Positions 6,858-12,233 of a DNA stretch of 12,233 nt are shown in pieces. Below the pieces are notes generated by a model. The model worked only from the letters and a program-made list of their open reading frames with translations, made no database searches and was not told where the DNA came from. Origin of the DNA: Betaproteobacteria bacterium (GTDB taxonomy: Bacteria; Pseudomonadota; Gammaproteobacteria; Burkholderiales; Casimicrobiaceae); the NCBI GenBank assembly GCA_003153335.1, contig PLYG01000130.1, positions 1,465 through 13,697 on the forward strand. Direction: 5' to 3'. Made by a program: the position numbers and the translations under genes. Positions within the stretch are counted from its first letter, which is position 1. Each line of letters begins with the position of its first letter.

Positions 6858-7595
6858 ATGGTGGCAGTCGACATCCGGTTTGACCAGACGGAAAGGGCGG
6901 GAAGCCCCCCTGACTTTGCTATACTCCCCGCTTCTCAGCGTCCCAGCCAGGTGCCCATGCCCGAACCCGCTGAAGCGGCTCGCGGCGCGACGCAAGTCGA
7001 GTCGCAATCTGCACACGATGCCGCGCTGGAAGCCAATCTGCGCGAATGGATCGTTGCGGTGGTGCGCCGCGACGAAGCCGCGTTTGGCAAACTCTACAAC
7101 GCAACGGTAAACCGGGCCTGGTCGGTGGCGATGCGCATCACGCGCCAGGCCGAAGCCGCTGAAGAAGTGGTTGAAGATTGCTTCTGGCAGGTATGGCGCG
7201 AAGCCGAGCGGTTCGATGCAACCCGCGGCCGTGTGTTCACCTGGGTGCTCACCATCTGCCGCAGCCGCGCGCTCGACTATCTCCGGCGCAAGGATATCGC
7301 GGAGCCGATGGCCGAAATCGAGACCTTGCGCTCGACCGAGCTCGCCGATGACAAAGACCCGCTGGACATCCTCGGTGCCACCGACCGCGCCAGCGCGGTC
7401 CACCGTGCGCTCGAACAACTCAAGCCCCGCGAACGGCAGCTTATTTCACTCGCGTTTTTCCGCGGCCTGACCCACCAGGAAATCGCCGATGCGTGCGCGA
7501 TGCCGATAGGCACGGTCAAGACCGCCATGTACAAGGCATTCAAGCAAATGCGGGCGATACTCGGCGGTGAAGGTTGGGAGCTGGGCGATGACTGA
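6858..7595 (+). CDS. ECF-type RNA polymerase sigma factor (sigma-70 family)
   Basis: Alternative sigma factor directing RNA polymerase to a stress regulon. Region 2 lies at about residues 74-145 (core binding and -10 recognition: EEVVEDCFWQVWREAERFD, VFTWVLTICRSRALDYLRRK). Region 4 lies at about 180-236 (ALEQLKPRERQLISLAFFRG, then helix-turn-helix LTHQEIADACAMPIGTVKTA). Regions 1 and 3 are absent, as in ECF sigmas. The start is uncertain. ATG 6858 has GGAGAG at good spacing and gives 245 residues, but its first 33 residues look unlike the family. ATG 6957 gives 212 residues and lies about 30 bases after an extended -10 element. The last 8 bases overlap the second cupin gene, so the two are co-translated. 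Flanking ChrR-like cupins suggest an RpoE-ChrR-type pair, perhaps answering oxidative or photooxidative stress; that is inference. Confidence 0.9.
   Translation: MVAVDIRFDQTERAGSPPDFAILPASQRPSQVPMPEPAEAARGATQVESQSAHDAALEANLREWIVAVVRRDEAAFGKLYNATVNRAWSVAMRITRQAEAAEEVVEDCFWQVWREAERFDATRGRVFTWVLTICRSRALDYLRRKDIAEPMAEIETLRSTELADDKDPLDILGATDRASAVHRALEQLKPRERQLISLAFFRGLTHQEIADACAMPIGTVKTAMYKAFKQMRAILGGEGWELGDD
6917..6925 (+). promoter_or_regulatory. Extended -10 element near the sigma-factor start
   Basis: TGCTATACT fits an extended -10 box (TGn plus TATACT). No matching -35 lies at 16-18 bases. If active, transcription would start near 6932 and the downstream ATG at 6957 would be the true sigma-factor start. 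If the ATG at 6858 is used, this is coding sequence. Confidence 0.3.
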
Positions 7596-8085
7596 ACGCA
7601 GCGTGCTACCCCCCGCTTTGGAGGCGCGGTTGCTCGAGGTGACGCAACCGGATCCCGAGCACAAGCTGGACGCGATGGACGCGGCGACCATCCGCGAACG
7701 CGTGCTCAAGCGCATCCACTCGACACGAGCGCTGACGACGATTCAGGTCGATGAAGGCGAGTGGGCTCCGTTCAGTCCCAAGGTCAGCATCAAGGTGTTG
7801 CGCCGCGATGTCGACACCCAGAGCTACCTCTTGCGGCTGGAGCCGGGTGCGGTCTTGCTGCCGCATGTGCACGTTCACGACGAGGAATGCATGGTGCTCG
7901 AAGGTGAAATGCGCATCGGCAATCTAGTGGTGAAGCAGGGCGCCTATCATCTGGCGCCCCGGGGGGTTGCGCACGAGCCGATTCGTTCGGAATTCGGGGC
8001 GCTGTTGTTCCTGCGCGGCGCGATTCCCGCGGCCAGCCAGGTGCGCTGGGGCCGCGCGGCGGTGCACGCATTGACCGGCAGGTAG
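7588..8085 (+). CDS. ChrR-like cupin protein 2 (likely anti-sigma/sensor partner)
   Basis: Protein of 165 residues with the same plan as the cupin upstream of the sigma gene: an N-terminal helical part (LEARLLEVTQPDPEHK, TIRERVLKRIHSTRA) and one cupin barrel. Motif 1 is exact (GAVLLPHVHVHDEECMVLEG; ligands His93, His95, Glu99) and motif 2 gives His129 (GVAHEP). The string DEEC(L/M)VLEG is shared with the first cupin, including Cys101, so the two are probably distant paralogues. The segment TIQVDEGEW...VSIKVLRRD...YLLRLEPGA is typical of ChrR cupin domains. No HxxxCxxC zinc anti-sigma motif is present. The ATG lies within the last codons of the sigma gene (8-base overlap) with GGGAG seven bases before it. 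This close coupling is the usual layout for a sigma/anti-sigma pair, so it is the better candidate for the direct partner. Confidence 0.87.
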   Translation: MTERSVLPPALEARLLEVTQPDPEHKLDAMDAATIRERVLKRIHSTRALTTIQVDEGEWAPFSPKVSIKVLRRDVDTQSYLLRLEPGAVLLPHVHVHDEECMVLEGEMRIGNLVVKQGAYHLAPRGVAHEPIRSEFGALLFLRGAIPAASQVRWGRAAVHALTGR

Positions 8086-8131
8086 CCAGAACGCCTCGCC
8101 AAACAGGTATCATCGGGGTTTCCCGTCTGTA

Positions 8132-8155
8132 GCCCGCAAGCAGCCAGTTGCGGGC
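8132..8155 (+). promoter_or_regulatory. Perfect stem-loop in the gshB leader
   Basis: GCCCGCAA (8132-8139) and TTGCGGGC (8148-8155) form a perfect 8-bp stem with an 8-base loop, ending 16 bases before the gshB ATG. No T-run follows, so a terminator is unlikely. No Shine-Dalgarno is evident between the stem and the start. A TATCAT box at 8108-8113 without a matching -35 could place the stem-loop in the gshB leader. Translational control is inference. Confidence 0.45.
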
Positions 8156-8171
8156 CCATTCCAGTATACGC

Positions 8172-9113
8172 ATGGATATTGCATTCATCGTCGACCCGCT
8201 CGACAGCCTCAAGGCGTACAAGGATTCCAGCATCTCGATGATGCGCGCCGCCGCGCTGCGGGGGCACAGAATCCATACCTTCGAGCAGACCGACCTGGTG
8301 TGGCGGGCAGGTCGGGTCGTGGCAAACGCGACCCCGCTCACCGTCCATACCGACAACGCGGAATGGCACGACGCGGGCGCCGCCGCCGTCAAGGCGCTGG
8401 ATGATTTCGACGCGGTGCTGATGCGCAAGGATCCTCCATTCGACATGGAGTACATCTACAGCACCTATTTGCTCGAGCTGGCGGAAGGCGCCGGGGCACG
8501 TGTCTACAATCGGCCACGGGCGATCCGCGACCACAACGAAAAGCTGGCCATCGCGAAATATCCGGAGTTCATCGCGCCGACCATCGTCACGCGCCAGGCG
8601 GATGTGATCCGCGAGTTTCTGGCCGAGCACCGCGACATCATCCTGAAGCCGCTCGACGGGATGGGCGGCACGTCGATTTTCCGGGTTCGCGAAAGCGACC
8701 CGAACGTGAATGTGATTCTGGAGATCATGACCCAGGACGGCCAGCGCAGCGCGATGGCGCAGCGCTATATCCCCGCCATCAGCCATGGCGACAAGCGGAT
8801 CCTGCTAATTGCCGGCGAGCCCGTGCCCTATGCGCTGGCGCGCATTCCCCGCGAAGGCGAGTCGCGCGGCAATCTTGCCGCCGGTGGACGGGGTGTCGCG
8901 CAGCCGCTGAGCGCGCACGACCGGCGCATCGCCGAGGCGCTGGGTCCCCGTCTCTGGGCGGAAGGGCTGTTGCTCGTGGGCCTCGACGTCATAGGCGAGA
9001 ACTTGACCGAAGTCAACGTGACCAGCCCCACCTGCATGGTCGAGATCACCGAGCAGACCGGGTTCGACGTCCCGGGGATGTTCATCGACGCGCTGGAGCG
9101 CGTGGCGCGCTGA
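8172..9113 (+). CDS. gshB: Glutathione synthetase
   Basis: Joins gamma-glutamylcysteine and glycine using ATP, the last step of glutathione synthesis, in the cytoplasm. The 313-residue protein closely follows E. coli GshB (316). N-terminal domain: MDIAFIVDPLDSLKAYKDSS, then VLMRKDPPFDMEYIYSTYLLE. ATP-grasp domain: DIILKPLDGMGGTSIFRV, PAISHGDKRILLI, ARIPREGESRGNLAAGGRG, and VGLDVIGENLTEVNVTSPTC near the end with the metal-binding Glu/Asn. The ATG at 8172 matches the family start; a TTG 24 bases upstream lies within a stem-loop and is less likely. Gamma-glutamylcysteine synthetase (gshA), often next to gshB in betaproteobacteria, is not here; the upstream neighbour is the sigma/cupin module. 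The EIIA gene follows after 90 bases. Confidence 0.98.
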   Translation: MDIAFIVDPLDSLKAYKDSSISMMRAAALRGHRIHTFEQTDLVWRAGRVVANATPLTVHTDNAEWHDAGAAAVKALDDFDAVLMRKDPPFDMEYIYSTYLLELAEGAGARVYNRPRAIRDHNEKLAIAKYPEFIAPTIVTRQADVIREFLAEHRDIILKPLDGMGGTSIFRVRESDPNVNVILEIMTQDGQRSAMAQRYIPAISHGDKRILLIAGEPVPYALARIPREGESRGNLAAGGRGVAQPLSAHDRRIAEALGPRLWAEGLLLVGLDVIGENLTEVNVTSPTCMVEITEQTGFDVPGMFIDALERVAR

Positions 9114-9203
9114 ACTGGCGCCGTCTGCCAGGCGATCATCCCCATCTATGGGAAGTCAACCGGTCATGATAAATTTCATCCTCGACATTTTCGAATCCGG
9201 CTC

Positions 9204-9617
9204 ATGATCGGTGTCGTCATCATTGCGCATGCAAACCTGGGCGACGCGCTCATACGCTGTGTCTCGCATGTGCTCGGCTCGCGCCCGCCGAAATTCGAGT
9301 CGTTGACCATCGGCAAGCATGACGACGCGTTCAGCCTGCTTCCGCAAGCGCGAGAACTCATTGCATCGCTGGATGACGGCGAAGGCGTCCTGATCCTCAG
9401 CGACATCTACGGCGCGACGCCCTGCAACCTCGCCTGCAAGCTGATCGTTCCAGGCCGGGTCGAGATCGTGACCGGGGTCAGTCTGCCGATGCTCGTCCGC
9501 GCGTTCACCTACCGCGACAAGGGTCTGCCGACGATGACGTCCAAAGCCCTCAGCGGCGGACGCGATGGCGTGTTGCATGTGGAACCGAGCCCCCTCCATG
9601 CAACAACGCGAACTTGA
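9204..9617 (+). CDS. PTS EIIA component, mannose/sorbose family (EIIA-Man-like)
   Basis: Single-domain phosphocarrier of the mannose-type PTS family, 137 residues. It would accept phosphate from HPr on His9, in the conserved opening GVVIIAHANLGDALI. Later parts match the family: DDGEGVLILSDIYGATPCN (loop packing against the active site) and VTGVSLPMLVRAF. In mannose-family transporters EIIA passes phosphate to EIIB, but no EIIB, EIIC or EIID gene is present here, and the following genes are HPr and Enzyme I. This arrangement is characteristic of betaproteobacteria and is thought to be regulatory rather than transport-related. The gene ends 20 bases inside the HPr gene, so the two are coupled. 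No clear Shine-Dalgarno precedes the ATG, but the start agrees with the family N-terminus. Confidence 0.92.
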   Translation: MIGVVIIAHANLGDALIRCVSHVLGSRPPKFESLTIGKHDDAFSLLPQARELIASLDDGEGVLILSDIYGATPCNLACKLIVPGRVEIVTGVSLPMLVRAFTYRDKGLPTMTSKALSGGRDGVLHVEPSPLHATTRT

Positions 9618-9867
9618 AATCCTCAACAAGCTGGGCCTGCACGCACGTGCGTCGGCCAAGCTGACCCAGCTCGCCGCCAGGTTTCCATGCGAGGTGAGCC
9701 TGTCGCGCAACGGGCGGAAGGTGAACGCCAAGAGCATCATGGGCGTGATGATGCTGGCGGCCAACAAGGGCAGCAGAGTCATCCTCGAAACCGACGGCAC
9801 GGACGAGGCCGCGGCGCTCGAGGCGCTCGCGGCGCTGATCGCCGACTGTTTTGGAGAGGGCGAGTGA
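9598..9867 (+). CDS. ptsH: Phosphocarrier protein HPr
   Basis: Small cytoplasmic phosphocarrier, 89 residues, that takes phosphate from phospho-Enzyme I on His15 and hands it to EIIA. The active-site string NKLGLHARASAKL and the regulatory-serine string NAKSIMGVMMLAA (Ser46) are both intact. Ser46 is the HPr kinase/phosphatase site in many bacteria, including proteobacteria that carry hprK, so this HPr could be controlled by serine phosphorylation; no hprK lies in the window. The ATG at 9598 overlaps the EIIA gene by 20 bases, and the stop overlaps the Enzyme I start by 4 bases (GTGA), making the three genes one translationally coupled unit. Confidence 0.97.
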   Translation: MQQRELEILNKLGLHARASAKLTQLAARFPCEVSLSRNGRKVNAKSIMGVMMLAANKGSRVILETDGTDEAAALEALAALIADCFGEGE

Positions 9868-11600
9868 GCTTCCTGCTGCACGGCATCGGCGTTTCCGGCG
9901 GCATTGCCATCGGCCGGGCGCAGCTCGTTTCGCACGCGACGCTGGAAGTCGCCCACTACGAGATCAAGCGCGAGCAGGTGCCGTCCGAAATCGAGCGCTT
10001 CGACGCCGCGGTCAACCAGGTGGCACGGGAACTCGACGCGCTCTGGGGCCAGATTCAGGAAACCGATACGCCTTCGGAGGTCGGCGCGTTCATTGATGTT
10101 CACGCCATGCTGTTGCGCGACGAGATGCTGGCCAAGGCGCCGCGCGATATCATCGCCGCCGAACTGTGCAACGCCGAATGGGCGCTGGTCCAGCAGATGA
10201 ACCGTCTGGTCGAGCAATTCGAGCAGATCGAGGATGCGTACCTGCGCGAGCGCAAGCAGGACGTCGTGCAGGTAGTCGAGCGGGTGCTGACCGTGCTGCT
10301 CGGCAAGCCGGGGCCGGTGCTGGCGCAGCATCCGGAGCAGCGCACGATTCTGGTCGCGCATGATTTGTCGCCCGCGGACATGATCCGCTACAAGAAGCAC
10401 GCCTTTGCCGCGTTTCTCACCGATCTGGGCGGCGCCACATCGCATACCGCCATCGTCGCCAAGAGCCTCAACATCCCGGCCGTCGTCGCGCTGCATAACG
10501 GCCGCAGCCTGATCCGCGAAAACGAGTGGCTGATTGTCGATGGCGCGCATAACGTCGTCATCGTCAATCCCGACAAGGCGGTGCTGGCCGAGTACCGGCT
10601 GAAGCAGGAAGAATTCGACCTCGAACGGCAGAAACTCAAGCGGCTGAAAACCAAGCGGGCGACCACGCTCGACGGGCAGGTGGTCGAGCTGCATGCGAAC
10701 ATCGAGCTTCCCAGCGATGTGCGCGATGTGCTGGAGAGCGGCGCGAATGGCGTCGGCCTGTTTCGCAGCGAATTCCTGTTTCTGAACCGTTACGGGCTGC
10801 CCACCGAGGATGAGCAATTCGAGGCGTATCGGTCGGTCGCGGTGGGGTTGGGCGGCCGGCCGGTCACGATTCGCACCTTCGATCTGGGTGCGGACAAGAA
10901 CATGGAAGGTATCTCGGCCGGTCTGGACCGGGTGACGATGAATCCCGCGCTGGGACTGCGCGCGGTGCGCTTTTGCCTATCCGAGCCGCATTTGTTCCTG
11001 ACCCAGCTGCGGGCGATACTGCGGGCGTCGCATTTCGGCAAGGTGAAAATCCTGATCCCGATGCTGTGCAATGTCTATGAACTCACGCAGGTGCTGCAGT
11101 TGATCGACCGCGCCAAGGAGAGCCTGCGCGTCGAACGCGCGTCGTTCGATGAAAACATTGCGGTGGGCGGAATGATCGAAATACCTGCCGCAGCGCTCTC
11201 TATTGGGGGGTTTGCGGAGCGGCTGGACTTCCTGTCCATCGGCACCAACGATCTGATCCAATACACGCTGGCAATCGATCGCGCCGACGACGCGGTGGCG
11301 CACCTGTACGACCCGACGCATCCGGCCGTATTGAAGCTGCTGGCGATGGCCATCAAGGGCGCGAACAAGGCTGGCATTCCGATTGCGGTCTGCGGCGAAA
11401 TGGCCGGTGAGGTCAGCTTTACCCGGATCCTGCTTGGCCTGGGAGTGCGCGAATTCTCGATGCACCCCAACCACCTGCTCGCAGTCAAGCAGCGGGTGTT
11501 GAACAGCGACGTGCCGCAGCTTGAAATTACCGTGAACAAGATGCTCAAGACCGATGATCCGGACAAGATCGCCGTGTATATGGAAAGGCTGAAGCTGTAA
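9864..11600 (+). CDS. ptsI: Phosphoenolpyruvate-protein phosphotransferase (Enzyme I)
   Basis: First enzyme of the phosphotransferase relay: it autophosphorylates with phosphoenolpyruvate and passes phosphate to HPr. Length is 578 residues (E. coli 575). The N-terminal domain opens with FLLHGIGVSGGIAIG and includes a helical HPr-binding part. The phospho-histidine is His194 in DLGGATSHTAIVAKSLNIPA. The C-terminal PEP-binding barrel shows GANGVGLFRSEFLFLNR, RTFDLGADK, NPALGLRAVRF, GGMIEIPAAAL, FLSIGTNDLIQYTLAIDR and the active-site Cys510 in AVCGEMAG. There is no GAF domain, so it is not PtsP of the nitrogen PTS. The start is taken as the GTG at 9864, which overlaps the ptsH stop and has GGAG seven bases upstream. 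Upstream in-frame codons would run through ptsH. A REP doublet lies just after the stop. Confidence 0.97.
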   Translation: MSFLLHGIGVSGGIAIGRAQLVSHATLEVAHYEIKREQVPSEIERFDAAVNQVARELDALWGQIQETDTPSEVGAFIDVHAMLLRDEMLAKAPRDIIAAELCNAEWALVQQMNRLVEQFEQIEDAYLRERKQDVVQVVERVLTVLLGKPGPVLAQHPEQRTILVAHDLSPADMIRYKKHAFAAFLTDLGGATSHTAIVAKSLNIPAVVALHNGRSLIRENEWLIVDGAHNVVIVNPDKAVLAEYRLKQEEFDLERQKLKRLKTKRATTLDGQVVELHANIELPSDVRDVLESGANGVGLFRSEFLFLNRYGLPTEDEQFEAYRSVAVGLGGRPVTIRTFDLGADKNMEGISAGLDRVTMNPALGLRAVRFCLSEPHLFLTQLRAILRASHFGKVKILIPMLCNVYELTQVLQLIDRAKESLRVERASFDENIAVGGMIEIPAAALSIGGFAERLDFLSIGTNDLIQYTLAIDRADDAVAHLYDPTHPAVLKLLAMAIKGANKAGIPIAVCGEMAGEVSFTRILLGLGVREFSMHPNHLLAVKQRVLNSDVPQLEITVNKMLKTDDPDKIAVYMERLKL

Positions 11601-11603
11601 CCC

Positions 11604-11636
11604 GTAGGATGGGTCGAGCGCAGCGACACCCATCTG
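11604..11636 (+). repeat. REP arm, left
   Basis: GTAG header followed by a self-complementary stretch: GATGGGT near the header pairs with ACCCATC at the far end. It begins 3 bases after the ptsI stop codon. It matches the reverse complement of 11712-11744 at 32 of 33 positions. Confidence 0.8.
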
Positions 11637-11711
11637 CCAATTCGAGAACAACTCTTCATCCCGCCAACAAAACGAAGATCGCCCCGCGAAGTGGGTCGCG
11701 TACGATCCGAC

Positions 11712-11744
11712 CAGATGGGTGTCGCTGCACTCGACCCATCCTAC
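11712..11744 (-). repeat. REP arm, right
   Basis: Inverted copy of the left arm with its GTAG header at 11741-11744 read on the minus strand. The one difference, C in the left arm versus T here, lies in the loop of the palindrome. It ends 23 bases before the metX ATG, so the metX promoter must lie in or before the element unless metX is read from ptsI. Confidence 0.8.
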
Positions 11745-11767
11745 AAATTTGACTTGAATACGGAACA

Positions 11768-12233
11768 ATGACAACTACCCCCGAGTCGATCGGCATCGTG
11801 CAGGCGCAGACGTTGCGTTTCACCGAACCGTTGCCGCTGCAATGCGGCGAGACCATCGCCGGCTATGAACTTGTCTATGAGACGTACGGCACGCTCAACA
11901 CGGCTAAGTCCAACGCGATCCTGATCTGCCATGCGCTCAACGCTTCGCATCATGTCGCCGGCATGTATGCGGATGAACCCGACAACATCGGCTGGTGGGA
12001 CAACATGGTGGGTCCCGGCAAGGCGGTGGACACGAACAAGTTCTTTGTCGTCGGGGTCAATAACCTGGGGAGCTGCTTCGGCTCCACCGGCCCCGCGTCG
12101 CTCGACCCGCAGACCGGCACGCCCTACGGCGCGGCGTTTCCGCTGGTCACGGTCGAGGACTGGGTTGACGCGCAGGTGCGGCTCGCGGATGCGCTGGGCA
12201 TTCTCCAATTCGCCGCAGTGATGGGCGGCAGCC
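11768..12233 (+). CDS. metX: Homoserine O-acyltransferase, MetX family (partial, C-terminus beyond right edge)
   Basis: Acylates homoserine as the entry to methionine synthesis; an alpha/beta-hydrolase-fold enzyme of about 370-380 residues, of which 155 are visible. Family features in order: LRFTEPLPLQCGETI, YELVYETYGTLN, AILICHALNASHHVAG, WWDNMVGPGKAVDTNKFFVV, NNLGSCFGSTGPAS, DWVDAQVRLADALGI, and finally VMGGS, whose Ser155 is the catalytic nucleophile of the GGSMGG elbow; the window ends one base later. The catalytic Asp and His are outside. MetX homologues use either acetyl-CoA or succinyl-CoA, and the residues deciding this are not all visible, so the acyl donor is left open. In betaproteobacteria metW usually follows. 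The ATG has only a weak GGA upstream but matches the family start. Confidence 0.95.
   Translation, partial: MTTTPESIGIVQAQTLRFTEPLPLQCGETIAGYELVYETYGTLNTAKSNAILICHALNASHHVAGMYADEPDNIGWWDNMVGPGKAVDTNKFFVVGVNNLGSCFGSTGPASLDPQTGTPYGAAFPLVTVEDWVDAQVRLADALGILQFAAVMGGS

Larger units (their letters stand above)
11604..11744. repeat. Inverted REP doublet (REPIN/BIME-like element)
   Basis: Two 33-base arms in inverted orientation differ at a single base and enclose 75 bases. Read outside-in, each arm begins with GTAG, the tetranucleotide that heads many REP sequences moved by RAYT (TnpA-REP) transposases, followed by an imperfect palindrome (GATGGGT ... ACCCATC). The interior carries a smaller hairpin (GGGTCG at 11693-11698 with CGATCC at 11703-11708, loop CGTA). 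No coding sequence is inside. It fills most of the 167-base gap between ptsI and metX and could stop transcription or stabilise the ptsI message. No RAYT gene is in the window. Confidence 0.8.

Noticed and set aside
6156..7418. Open frame of 420 codons on the minus strand opposite the first cupin and the sigma gene
   Set aside because: It is antisense to genes with clear motifs and has no recognisable protein features.
8108..8113. TATCAT as a gshB -10 box
   Set aside because: Five of six bases match, but no -35 or extended -10 accompanies it; mentioned only as a possibility in the leader entry.
9115..9131. Possible gshB terminator hairpin (CTGGC/GCCAG)
   Set aside because: Only five base pairs and no T-run follows, so it is not called a terminator.
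9156..10817. Long open frame (553 codons) on the minus strand opposite EIIA, ptsH and ptsI
   Set aside because: It is fully antisense to three strongly recognised genes, its translation shows no family motif, and long mirror frames are common in GC-rich genes.
11750..11766. TTGACT-like box just before metX as a -35 element
   Set aside because: A -10 at normal spacing would fall inside the coding region, so it cannot serve the annotated start.

Overview
The window looks like chromosomal DNA of a GC-rich Gram-negative bacterium, most likely a betaproteobacterium. The main argument is gene order on the right: glutathione synthetase (gshB), a mannose-type EIIA, HPr, Enzyme I, then metX, which is an arrangement familiar from betaproteobacteria. 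The genus cannot be named from sequence alone. The two halves face away from each other: everything left of about 6.0 kb is on the minus strand and everything right of about 6.2 kb is on the plus strand. Every stretch without a gene is shorter than 300 bases. No tRNA, rRNA, CRISPR array, transposase or phage gene was found.

Minus strand, read right to left. fadH (FMN/FAD/4Fe-4S 2,4-dienoyl-CoA reductase) is complete and has all its cofactor ligands. After a 207-base gap with a good sigma-70-type promoter comes a peptide/opine/oligosaccharide-type ABC importer: an unusually long secreted binding protein, an OppB/DppB-type permease, and an OppC/DppC-type permease cut by the left edge. The two permease genes overlap by one base. 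Two stem-loops lie between the binding-protein gene and the first permease gene. The ATPase gene or genes are presumably beyond the left edge.

Plus strand. A three-gene module comes first: a small ChrR-like cupin protein, an ECF-type sigma factor, and a second ChrR-like cupin protein whose start overlaps the end of the sigma gene by 8 bases. Both cupins keep the full set of metal-binding His/His/Glu/His residues, but neither has the HxxxCxxC zinc anti-sigma motif of classical ChrR. This is the most unusual locus in the window. Next is gshB, with a perfect 8-bp stem-loop just before its start codon. Then come three overlapping genes for a PTS phosphorelay (EIIA-Man, HPr, Enzyme I) with no sugar permease in the window, so the relay is probably regulatory. 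A 141-bp inverted REP doublet (REPIN/BIME-like, GTAG headers, 33-bp arms with one mismatch) separates ptsI from metX. metX is cut by the right edge just after its GGS nucleophile.

Functionally, the left half handles uptake of an organic oligomer and breakdown of unsaturated fatty acids. The right half combines a probable stress-sensing sigma/cupin switch, glutathione synthesis, a regulatory phosphorelay and methionine synthesis. A link between the sigma module, glutathione and fadH through oxidative or lipid-peroxide stress is plausible but is inference.
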